Part shown: piece after piece, positions 1 through 6,045 of the stretch
Layout: each line of letters opens with the position of its first letter
Numbering within the stretch: the first letter of the stretch is position 1
Source: Chloroflexota bacterium
GTDB taxonomy: Bacteria; Chloroflexota; Limnocylindria; P2-11E
Direction of reading: 5' to 3'
DNA: 8,777 bases
NCBI GenBank assembly: GCA_013695575.1
Contig: JACDAF010000277.1
Span: 1-8,777, forward strand
The notes under the pieces: generated by a model
Told to the model about the DNA's origin: nothing
Database searches by the model: none
The model's input: the letters and a program-made list of their open reading frames with translations, nothing else
Position numbers and translations under genes: made by a program

Positions 1-2
1 CC

Positions 3-821
3 GGCAAGGAGACCCGCGGGCGCGTGCTCATCGTCGGCGGGTCGGTGCGCTACCCGGGGGCGCTGCTGATCGCCGCACGGGCCGCCGGGCGGTGCGGCGC
101 GGGCGTGGTGAGCGCCGCGACGGCACACAGCCTGGCGGAGCAGCTCGCCGGGCGCGATCCTCACCTCACCTTCTACCCGCTGGCCGAGGCCGCACCCGGG
201 ATCGTGACCGTCGCCGCCGCGGCCCAGGTGTCCACCGCGCTGCGCGACAAGATCCGCGCGCTGCTCGTCGGCCCCGGGTTGTCACACGCGACGGGGAGCG
301 ATGAGTTCGTGGGCGCCGTGCTGCGGAACGCCCGTGCGGTGCCGACGGTCGTGGACGCGGACGGGCTGAACGCGCTCGCGCGCACCGAGCGCTGGGCCGC
401 GTCGCTCCCGACGCGCACGGTACTCACGCCGCACGACGGAGAGGCGGCGCGGCTCGCCGGTCGTGTCGTGCCGACTGGTGCGGCGCGGGTGGGCTTCGCG
501 GAGCGCGCGGCGCGCGACTGGGGTGCCGTCGTCGTGCTGAAGGGCGCGCTCACCGTGGTGACGGACGGCAAGAAGACGTACGTGCACGATGCGCCGAACG
601 CGGCCCTCGGCGTGGGCGGCTCCGGCGACGCGCTCGCCGGCGCCGTCGCGGCGTTCCTTGCGCGGGGACTCGCTCCCGTCATGGCCGCCGCCGTCGCGGT
701 CTGGACGCACGGGCGCGCCGGCGCGCTCCTCGCCGCCGAGCTCGGGGAGACCGGGGTGCTCGCGATGGACATCGTCGACGCCATGCCGCGAGCGCTGCGC
801 GAGGTCATCGAGGCGCGATGA
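3..821 (+). CDS. nnrD: ADP-dependent NAD(P)H-hydrate dehydratase, 5'-truncated
   Basis: The enzyme dehydrates damaged S-NAD(P)HX back to NAD(P)H at the expense of ADP (or ATP) in the cytoplasm. The frame is open to the window edge. A GTG at 24 falls inside the conserved RGRVLIVGGS strand, so the true start lies upstream and the gene is 5'-partial (272 residues visible). Counting from that GTG, GPGL is at 83-86, DADGLNAL at 111-118, TPHDGE at 135-140, KG at 173-174 and the ribokinase-fold signature GGSGDALAG at 198-206, whose Asp202 is the expected catalytic base. Whether an NnrE epimerase domain precedes it, as in bifunctional Nnr proteins, cannot be seen. The stop overlaps the alr start by four bases (ATGA), implying coupled translation. 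The family call is firm. Confidence 0.9.
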   Translation, partial: GKETRGRVLIVGGSVRYPGALLIAARAAGRCGAGVVSAATAHSLAEQLAGRDPHLTFYPLAEAAPGIVTVAAAAQVSTALRDKIRALLVGPGLSHATGSDEFVGAVLRNARAVPTVVDADGLNALARTERWAASLPTRTVLTPHDGEAARLAGRVVPTGAARVGFAERAARDWGAVVVLKGALTVVTDGKKTYVHDAPNAALGVGGSGDALAGAVAAFLARGLAPVMAAAVAVWTHGRAGALLAAELGETGVLAMDIVDAMPRALREVIEAR

Positions 822-1963
822 GATCCACGATCGTCGAGATCGATCTCGACGCGATCGCGGCGAACGTGGCCGCGCTGCACGCGGCGGCGGACGCCGAGGT
901 CATCGCCGTGGTGAAGGCGGACGCCTACGGTCACGGTGCGCTGCCGGTCTCGCGCACCGCCCTCGAGTCCGGCGCCGCGATGCTCGCGGTGGCCACGATC
1001 GACGAGGGGGTCGTGCTGCGACAGGGCGGGATCAGTGCTCCGGTCCTGGTCCTGCTCGGCCCGAACGACCTGGACGACGCGCGGACCGCCGCCATGCTCG
1101 GGCTCGCCTGCGCCGTGTGGGACATCGATCGGGCCCGGCTGCTGTCCCTGGCCGCGACGCCGCAGCGACCCGCGATCGTCCACTTCAAGGTCGACACCGG
1201 CCTCACACGGCTCGGCGCCCCGCTCGGGGACGCGACGGAGCGCCTGGCCGAGATCCGCGCGCTGCCGCACGTGCGGGTCGAGGGGCTCTTTACCCACTAC
1301 GCGACCGCGGACAGCCCCGACGATTCGTTCGCGCGGGAGCAGCTCGCGCGCTTCGGTTCGTTCGTGCGCGCGGCCGGTGAGCGCCCGCGCTGGATCCACG
1401 CCGCGGCGAGCGCCGGCACGGCGGCCCTGGGCGTGCAGGAGATCTGCAACGCCATCCGTCCCGGCCTAGCCGTGTACGGGCTCGCTCCGGCCCCGCATCT
1501 CGCGGACCGGGTGCCGCTCCGGCCCGCGCTGTCGTGGCGCTCAGCGGTGCACCGGGTCATCGACGTCCCGGCCGGCACCGGCGTCTCGTACGGACACGAG
1601 TTCCGGCTGCCGAGGCCGGGCCGCATCGCGACCGTGCCGGTCGGGTACGGCGACGGCCTCGCGCGGACCGCCCGCGGCGCGGTGCTCCTGGTGGGCGGCC
1701 AGCCGCTGCCCATCGTTGGCCGCGTGTGCATGGACCTCGTCATGCTCGACGCGACCGACCACGAGGTGAAGGCGGGCGACGAGGTGGTCATCATCGGCGA
1801 GCAGGACGGCGCCCGGCGTACGGCCGACGATCTCGCGCGCGACTGCGGGACCATCTCCTACGAGGTGGTGACGAACATCCGCGACCGCGTCCCGAAGCGC
1901 TACCTGCGCGACGGGTGCGTCGTCGCCTGGAAGACGCTCGCGGGCGGGTACTCGCCGTCGTGA
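818..1963 (+). CDS. alr: Alanine racemase
   Basis: This PLP enzyme interconverts L- and D-alanine, supplying D-Ala for peptidoglycan. The product is 381 residues, normal for the family. Visible motifs are the PLP-lysine segment VVKADAYGHG (Lys33), KVDTGLTRLG (124-133), FTHYATAD (158-165), RPGLAVYG (214-221), GVSYGHE with the expected second catalytic base Tyr258, VPVGYGDG (273-280) and GRVCMDLVMLD (301-311). The N-terminal barrel and C-terminal beta domain are both complete. It starts at ATG 818, which overlaps the nnrD stop, with a GAGG at 810-813 only four bases upstream. The last dozen or so residues after VPKRY form a short extra tail. The downstream gene overlaps by four bases (GTGA). 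nnr followed by alr is a common bacterial arrangement. Confidence 0.96.
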   Translation: MRSTIVEIDLDAIAANVAALHAAADAEVIAVVKADAYGHGALPVSRTALESGAAMLAVATIDEGVVLRQGGISAPVLVLLGPNDLDDARTAAMLGLACAVWDIDRARLLSLAATPQRPAIVHFKVDTGLTRLGAPLGDATERLAEIRALPHVRVEGLFTHYATADSPDDSFAREQLARFGSFVRAAGERPRWIHAAASAGTAALGVQEICNAIRPGLAVYGLAPAPHLADRVPLRPALSWRSAVHRVIDVPAGTGVSYGHEFRLPRPGRIATVPVGYGDGLARTARGAVLLVGGQPLPIVGRVCMDLVMLDATDHEVKAGDEVVIIGEQDGARRTADDLARDCGTISYEVVTNIRDRVPKRYLRDGCVVAWKTLAGGYSPS

Positions 1964-3906
1964 TCGGGCGCGCGATCACGCTCCTCCTCGCGCTCACGCT
2001 CGGGTGCGAGGTGACCCTGCCGCCGCCTCCGGTCACGGCGCTCCCGACGGCCGGCGCCATCGGGGTGCCGGACGCGGCCGGCGCGCCCTCGCACAGCCCC
2101 GTGAGCGACGACATGACGGCGGCCCTCGTCGCGAAGCCGCTGCCGCTGAACGATTCGTTCGCCCTCACCCGCTCGGTGAAGGGGAAGGATGGGCAGCCGG
2201 CGCGCCAGTACGAGCCCGTGCGCACGGTGCTGCCGGACGAGCGCGTCGGCAGCCGCGAGCAGTTCTGGGTGTACGACTGGGACCAGAAGAAGAACTTCCA
2301 GGTCGGCGCGTCGATCCGCACCATGACCGCCAGCGCCAAGTGGTGGATCGTCGACGGTCTCACTGTCGATCAGCGTGACCTCGAGCAGGCCGCGCGCGCC
2401 TTCGAGGAGCGGATCTACCCGTCGACGCGCAAGGCGTACGGGTCGGAGTGGTCCCCCGGGATCGACGCCGACCCGCGTGTGAACGTGCTCGTCGCGAGGA
2501 TCCCGGGCCAGGCCGCCGGGTACTACTCGTCGACGGACGAGCAGCCGCGCTGGGTGTTCGAATACTCGGCGGAGCGCGAGATCGTCTTCATCAACATGCC
2601 GTTCGGCGGGCGCTTGGCGACCGAGGGCCTGTACGGGACGCTCGCCCACGAGATGTGTCACATGATCCAGTTCAACAAGCGCGCGCGGTCTGTCGTCTGG
2701 TTCTCGGAAGGGCAGGCCGAGCTGTGCTCCCGCGCGGGCGCGTCGACGACCTCGAGCTCCGGCTTCGAGGGGCTGTTCCTGCAGCAGCCGGACACGCAGC
2801 TCAACGACTGGCCGGAGCTCGGGAGCATCTCGGCTCTCCACTACGGCGGGTCGTACCTGTTCCTTGAGTTCCTGCGGCAGCACGCGGGGGGCGAGGAGCT
2901 GATCAACGCGTTCCTCGCGAAGGGCATCGACACTCCGGACGACATGGACAGGGTGCTTCGCGCGCGCGGCCAGCCCGGACTCGAAGAGCTCTTCGCGGAC
3001 TTCGTGGCCGCGAACGCGCTGCTGCGCGAGCAGGCGGAGGAGCGGTACCTCTACCGGAATCCGCCGCTGGGCCAGCCGGCGGGCCCGTCGGCGCAAGACC
3101 GCCTCGCGGCGGGCGCGACGCTGCGCGCGAAGGTCCAGCCGTACGCGGCGCGGTACATCGAGCTGCCCCGCGCGGCCGCGACGGTGAAGCTCAGCGGGAC
3201 CCCGACCGCGCCGGTGGTGCCGACGACGGCGCACTCGGCGAAGGCCTTCTGGTGGTCCGACCGCGCCGATCTCCTCGACAGCACGCTCACCCGTTCGGTG
3301 GACCTGCGCGGCGCGCGCGGCGCGGCGACGCTGCGGTTCTGGACCTGGTACCAGATCGAGGCCGATTTCGACTACGCGTACGTCGAGGTCTCGACGGACG
3401 GCGGCACCAGCTGGTCCACGCTGCGTGCCACCTCGACTACGGCGGATGACCCCAACCGCGTGAACCTGGGCCAGGGGCTCACCGGGATCTCCGGCGGCGG
3501 CAAGGATCCCGCGTGGGTCCTGCAGACGGTCGATCTCGCCGCGTACGCGGGCCGCGAGGTGCAGCTGCGCTTTCAGTACGTGACCGACGGGGCGCTCAAC
3601 CTGCATGGCATCGCGATCGATGACCTGGAGATCCCCGAGATCGGCTGGCGTGACGACGCTGAGGCCGATGGCGACTGGAAGGCGAACGGCTTTGTGCGGT
3701 CGACGAATGTCGTGAAGCAGCGGTTCGTCGCGCAGCTCATCCGCTTCGGCCAGCGTGCGACCGTCGAGCGGCACCAGGCGCCGGATGGCACGCTCGAGAT
3801 CACGTACGACGCCAGCGGAGATCGCCGCCCGCCGCTCCTCGCGGTCACCGCGTTCGCCGTACGCACGACGCAGCCGGCCACGTTCACGCTGGAGGCGCGA
3901 CGCTGA
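1960..3906 (+). CDS. Predicted lipoprotein zinc metallopeptidase, immune-inhibitor-A-like
   Basis: The product is 648 residues from GTG 1960, chosen because it overlaps the alr stop (GTGA) and places a lipoprotein signal exactly at the N-terminus: hydrophobic residues 5-14, then LTLGC with the lipidation candidate Cys16. A low-complexity Pro/Ala stretch follows. Residues about 152-194 (RIYPSTRKAYGSEW, PGIDADPR, AGYYSSTDE) and TLAHEMCHMIQF (H230, E231, H234) resemble the catalytic region of M6/M30-like peptidases seen in Chloroflexota. WFSEGQAEL carries Glu250, the likely third zinc ligand. Residues about 429-560 form an immune-inhibitor-A-type beta-sandwich (YVEVSTDGGTSW, IAIDDLEIPEIG), probably adhesive or substrate-binding. 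The only other cysteines, 233 and 256, flank the active site. It should act outside the membrane. The substrate is unknown, and its place between alr and galU suggests only an envelope link. Confidence 0.85.
   Translation: MIGRAITLLLALTLGCEVTLPPPPVTALPTAGAIGVPDAAGAPSHSPVSDDMTAALVAKPLPLNDSFALTRSVKGKDGQPARQYEPVRTVLPDERVGSREQFWVYDWDQKKNFQVGASIRTMTASAKWWIVDGLTVDQRDLEQAARAFEERIYPSTRKAYGSEWSPGIDADPRVNVLVARIPGQAAGYYSSTDEQPRWVFEYSAEREIVFINMPFGGRLATEGLYGTLAHEMCHMIQFNKRARSVVWFSEGQAELCSRAGASTTSSSGFEGLFLQQPDTQLNDWPELGSISALHYGGSYLFLEFLRQHAGGEELINAFLAKGIDTPDDMDRVLRARGQPGLEELFADFVAANALLREQAEERYLYRNPPLGQPAGPSAQDRLAAGATLRAKVQPYAARYIELPRAAATVKLSGTPTAPVVPTTAHSAKAFWWSDRADLLDSTLTRSVDLRGARGAATLRFWTWYQIEADFDYAYVEVSTDGGTSWSTLRATSTTADDPNRVNLGQGLTGISGGGKDPAWVLQTVDLAAYAGREVQLRFQYVTDGALNLHGIAIDDLEIPEIGWRDDAEADGDWKANGFVRSTNVVKQRFVAQLIRFGQRATVERHQAPDGTLEITYDASGDRRPPLLAVTAFAVRTTQPATFTLEARR
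3891..3895 (+). promoter_or_regulatory. Shine-Dalgarno GGAGG deciding the galU start
   Basis: GGAGG lies inside the last codons of the lipoprotein gene and is followed by seven bases and then CTG at 3903. This spacing is ideal for CTG. The nearest ordinary start codon in frame, GTG 3930, has no purine-rich box ahead of it and would delete the first beta strand of the enzyme. Confidence 0.6.
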
Positions 3907-4790
3907 TCCGCCCCGTCCGCACCGCGGTCGTGCCGGCCGGAGGACTCGGCACGCGCTTCCTGCCGTTCACGAGGGTGATCCCGAAGGAGCTCCTGCCGCT
4001 CGTCGACACGCCGATCATCGACCGTGTCGTGAGCGACTGCGCCCTGTCGGGGATCGAACGCGTCGTGATCGTCGGTGCGCCCGGAAAGAGCGCGCTCGAG
4101 GCCTACTTCCGCCCGAGCCCGCGGGTCGCGGAGCGCCTCGAGGCGGAGGGCCGCATCAGGGAGCTCGAGCAGCTGCGGCGCCCGGAGCGTCTCGCGGAGG
4201 TCGTCGTGGTCCAGCAGCTCGAAGCGAAGGGGAACGGACATGCCGTGCTGGTCGCCCGTGACGCCGTCGGCGAGGAGCCCTTTGCGATGCTCTGGGGCGA
4301 CGACATCGTCACGGGCGCCGCCAGCGGCGTCGCGCAGCTCGTCGCGGCGCGCGAGCGGCTCGGCGGCGGCAGCGTCGCCGCCGGTATGCGGGTCCCGCGG
4401 GCGTGGTCGGCGCGCTACGGGATGTTCTCCGGCGAGCCGGTCGACGCGAGGACGATCCGGGTGAGCGGCATCGTCGAGAAGCCGGACCCCGTCGACGCTC
4501 CGAGCGACCTCGCCTCGGTCCACGGCTATGTGCTGGAGCCGCGCATCTTCGACGTCCTGGCGGACCAGCCGCCCGGCCACGGGGGCGAGATCTGGCTCTC
4601 CGACGCGGTGAGCCGCCTGGCACAGGACGACCCGGTGTGGGCGATCGAGCTCGAGGGCCGCCGCTACGACGCGGGGGACCGCGCCGGGTACGTCGCCGCG
4701 TTCGTCGACACGGCGCTCGAGCGCTCCGACACCGCGGAAGCGCTTCGCGAGCACCTCCGGCAGGCGGGCTGGAAGGAACCGGGCGGCTGA
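3903..4790 (+). CDS. galU: UTP-glucose-1-phosphate uridylyltransferase family
   Basis: The expected reaction is UTP + glucose-1-phosphate to UDP-glucose + PPi, feeding surface glycan synthesis. The start is taken as CTG 3903: it overlaps the preceding TGA by four bases, has GGAGG seven bases upstream, and restores the N-terminus IRPVRTAVVPAGGLGTR. The product is 295 residues, the usual GalU length. Motifs are GGLGTRFLP (13-21), IPKELLPLVD (26-35, Lys28), GNGHAVL (110-116), GDD (132-134, metal and nucleotide site), EKP (192-194) and GEIWLSDA (228-235). Several positions differ from the usual GalU pattern as I recall it: QQ for RQ before GNGHAVL, HGYVL for GRYVL, EIWLSDA for EIQLTDA, and YDAGD for YDCGD. 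A related nucleotide-sugar specificity is therefore possible. It is the last gene of the four-gene run. Confidence 0.85.
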   Translation: MIRPVRTAVVPAGGLGTRFLPFTRVIPKELLPLVDTPIIDRVVSDCALSGIERVVIVGAPGKSALEAYFRPSPRVAERLEAEGRIRELEQLRRPERLAEVVVVQQLEAKGNGHAVLVARDAVGEEPFAMLWGDDIVTGAASGVAQLVAARERLGGGSVAAGMRVPRAWSARYGMFSGEPVDARTIRVSGIVEKPDPVDAPSDLASVHGYVLEPRIFDVLADQPPGHGGEIWLSDAVSRLAQDDPVWAIELEGRRYDAGDRAGYVAAFVDTALERSDTAEALREHLRQAGWKEPGG

Positions 4791-4826
4791 TCCCCGGGGC
4801 CGGCGCGGCTTCGTCCGGTCCGTGCG

Positions 4827-4857
4827 GCAGGGCGGGGCGGAGGCCGTCCCCGCCTGC
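4827..4857 (+). terminator. GC-rich hairpin after galU, possible terminator
   Basis: GGCGGGG (4831-4837) pairs perfectly with CCCCGCC (4848-4854). Inner CGG/CCG extends the helix with one bulged T, and outer GCA/TGC extends it with one bulged G. The hairpin starts about 36 bases after the galU stop. No T-tract follows, so it is either a U-less terminator or an RNA-stabilising 3' hairpin. The rest of the 189-base spacer before the next ATG shows no gene I can defend beyond the short ORF listed separately. Confidence 0.4.
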
Positions 4858-4863
4858 TAGCAT
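4858..4863 (+). promoter_or_regulatory. Putative -10 element TAGCAT before the Rpf-like gene
   Basis: TAGCAT matches the TAnnnT core of a sigma-A-type -10 box and sits immediately after the hairpin. A start point near 4870 would give a leader of roughly 90-110 bases. No convincing -35 is visible; the position is occupied by the hairpin. The support is its similarity in form and placement to the boxes at 6034 and 8413. Confidence 0.3.
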
Positions 4864-4890
4864 GCCCCGGTCCCCAGTTCGTTCGACTTG

Positions 4891-4983
4891 ATGTCCGCGC
4901 GCCCTGGCGACACGCGACGTGGGAGGACGGGAAGACGATCACGAAAGCCCTCGAGGGCGCGCTGCAGCTCGCTCGGCTCATGA
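4891..4983 (+). CDS. Possible 30-residue leader ORF overlapping the Rpf-like start
   Basis: ATG 4891 opens a 30-codon frame ending in TGA 4981-4983, so its stop overlaps ATG 4980 in the same ATGA arrangement used at other junctions here. It would lie on the transcript expected from the TAGCAT box. Against it, the peptide is very Arg/Ser rich, as out-of-frame reading of GC-rich DNA tends to be, and there is no Shine-Dalgarno before ATG 4891. The product is unrecognised. It is listed because coupling would explain how ATG 4980 is used without its own ribosome site. Confidence 0.15.
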   Translation: MSARPGDTRRGRTGRRSRKPSRARCSSLGS

Positions 4984-6008
4984 TCATCACGCTGTCCGTG
5001 GGCGGGATCGGCTGGAGCGTGGCGCTCGGCGCGTCCACCGCAATGGAGCCCGCGACCGCCGCGGAATCACCGCGCTCCGCGCCGCTTGCCCGGGCCCGGA
5101 TCGCGGTCGAGGAGGCCCCGCGCGTGCCGGTGACCCTCGAGATAGACGGGCTGCACGTGGCCGCCGCCGGCACGGCGGACCAGACCGCGCACGACCTCCT
5201 CGCCGCGCTCGGAGTGCGGCTCGCACCGAGCGACCGGCTCTCGGTCGATGCCGGTCAGAAGCTCGTGCCGGGTATGCGCCTCGCGCTCGACCGCGGCATC
5301 CCGATCACGGTCGTCGACGCGGGTCAGGCGGGGGCCGCACGTGCTCCGCGGGGGACGCTCGACGGTCTCCTGGCCAGCCGCGGGCTCGTCCTGGGCGCGC
5401 TCGATCAGGTCGACGCGCCGGTCGGCGCGGCGCTCGTGCCCGGATCGGTCGTGAAGATCACGCGCGTGTCGGAGCGGGAGGTCACCGAACCGACGCCTGT
5501 CGCGTTCGCCGTAGAGACGGTGAACGACCCTGAGCTCGAGGCGGGCCGGGAGCAGATCGAGACACAAGGGGTGCCGGGTGAGGCGGTCCGGACCTGGATC
5601 GTGCGGTACATCGACGGGACCGAGTCGGCCCGCTCCCTCGCGTCCGAGACCGTGGTCCGCGCGGCAACGGCCGAGATCCGACGCGTCGGCACCCGCCCGA
5701 GGGTCGGACCCGCCGCCCCCGCCGCCCCCGCCGACATCGAGCGGATCATTCGCGACGCGGCCGCGCGGTGGGGCGCGGATCCGGTGCAGCTCCTGCGCGT
5801 GGCGTGGTGCGAGAGCCGGTTCAACCCGCTGGCGTACAACCCCAGCGCCAACGACAGCGGCCTCTTCCAGTTCATCCCGAGCACCTGGGCGGCGAACGCG
5901 CCGCGTGCCGGGTACGGCGGCGCGAGCCCCTTCGACGCCGTCGCGAACGCCAACACCGCGGCGATGATGTTCTCACGAGGGCAGGCGGGGCAGTGGACCT
6001 GCAAGTGA
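4980..6008 (+). CDS. Secreted Rpf-like / lytic transglycosylase with G5 domain
   Basis: This is probably a cell-wall hydrolase that cleaves peptidoglycan during growth or exit from dormancy, similar in layout to actinobacterial RpfB. From ATG 4980 it has 342 residues: hydrophobic signal region 1-22, two DUF348-like segments (about 50-110 and 110-163), a G5-type domain (about 165-238), a Pro/Ala linker (239-251) and a lysozyme-fold domain from 252. WCESRFNP gives the catalytic Glu278, and GLFQFIPSTW (294-303) and QWTC are typical of Rpf/SLT domains. Cys277 and Cys341 could form the disulfide known from Rpf domains. The start is uncertain: ATG 4980 has no Shine-Dalgarno and gives a signal peptide without positive charge, whereas in-frame CTG 4962 has GAGGG four bases upstream and adds an Arg. 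rsmA and ispE lie downstream, as in Actinobacteria. Confidence 0.85.
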   Translation: MIITLSVGGIGWSVALGASTAMEPATAAESPRSAPLARARIAVEEAPRVPVTLEIDGLHVAAAGTADQTAHDLLAALGVRLAPSDRLSVDAGQKLVPGMRLALDRGIPITVVDAGQAGAARAPRGTLDGLLASRGLVLGALDQVDAPVGAALVPGSVVKITRVSEREVTEPTPVAFAVETVNDPELEAGREQIETQGVPGEAVRTWIVRYIDGTESARSLASETVVRAATAEIRRVGTRPRVGPAAPAAPADIERIIRDAAARWGADPVQLLRVAWCESRFNPLAYNPSANDSGLFQFIPSTWAANAPRAGYGGASPFDAVANANTAAMMFSRGQAGQWTCK

Positions 6009-6031
6009 GGCGCGCGACAACCTAGCGCGCC
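6009..6031 (+). terminator. GC hairpin directly after the Rpf-like stop codon
   Basis: GGCGCGC (6009-6015) and GCGCGCC (6025-6031) form a perfect 7-bp all-GC stem with a 9-base loop, starting at the base after the TGA. No T-tract follows. It may act as a U-less terminator for the Rpf-like transcript. It cannot form together with the larger inverted repeat at 6013-6045. Confidence 0.35.
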
Positions 6032-6045
6032 GGTAGGCTGTCGCG
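6013..6045 (+). repeat. Imperfect inverted repeat, 12-base arms, abutting the kinase start
   Basis: CGCGACAACCTA (6013-6024) and TAGGCTGTCGCG (6034-6045) are reverse complements except at one position (A6020 against C6038), around a 9-base centre. The right arm contains the -10-like TAGGCT and ends on the base before the GTG start. It could be an operator for a dimeric regulator or an RNA hairpin in read-through transcripts. Inverted repeats are frequent in GC-rich DNA, so its position is the main argument. Confidence 0.4.
6034..6039 (+). promoter_or_regulatory. Putative -10 TAGGCT for a leaderless kinase-rsmA-ispE transcript
   Basis: TAGGCT is followed by six bases and then GTG 6046. This is the spacing expected if transcription starts on the first base of the start codon, as in leaderless mRNAs common in Actinobacteria and Deinococcus. 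There is no Shine-Dalgarno before the GTG, which fits. GCGACA at 6014-6019 resembles a -35 but is too close (14 bases). Confidence 0.4.

Noticed and set aside
173..1399. Long minus-strand frame opposite nnrD and alr
   Set aside because: Both sense genes carry full sets of family motifs; the antisense product is Arg/Ala/Ser-rich with no coherent family signal.
1900..3774. Very long open frame on the minus strand (624 codons) opposite the lipoprotein gene
   Set aside because: The sense strand encodes a clear domain protein. The antisense translation is Arg-rich and has no recognisable motifs, which is a typical product of GC-rich third positions.
3573..4754. Long minus-strand frame opposite galU
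   Set aside because: It is a shadow of the GC-rich galU frame with no motifs or plausible start context.
4793..4825. Second weak inverted repeat just after galU (GGCCGG with CCGGTC)
   Set aside because: It is only six pairs including one G-U, with a long loop. The hairpin at 4827-4857 is much stronger.
4864..4979. Possible c-di-AMP (ydaO-type) riboswitch in the leader of the Rpf-like gene
   Set aside because: Such riboswitches are known upstream of rpf genes in Actinobacteria, but I could not match the conserved core here, and the leader of about 110 bases is rather short. A covariance-model search would decide.
5709..5731. Short tandem repeat (GCCGCCCCC twice) within the Rpf-like gene
   Set aside because: It simply encodes the Ala/Pro linker between the G5 and catalytic domains.
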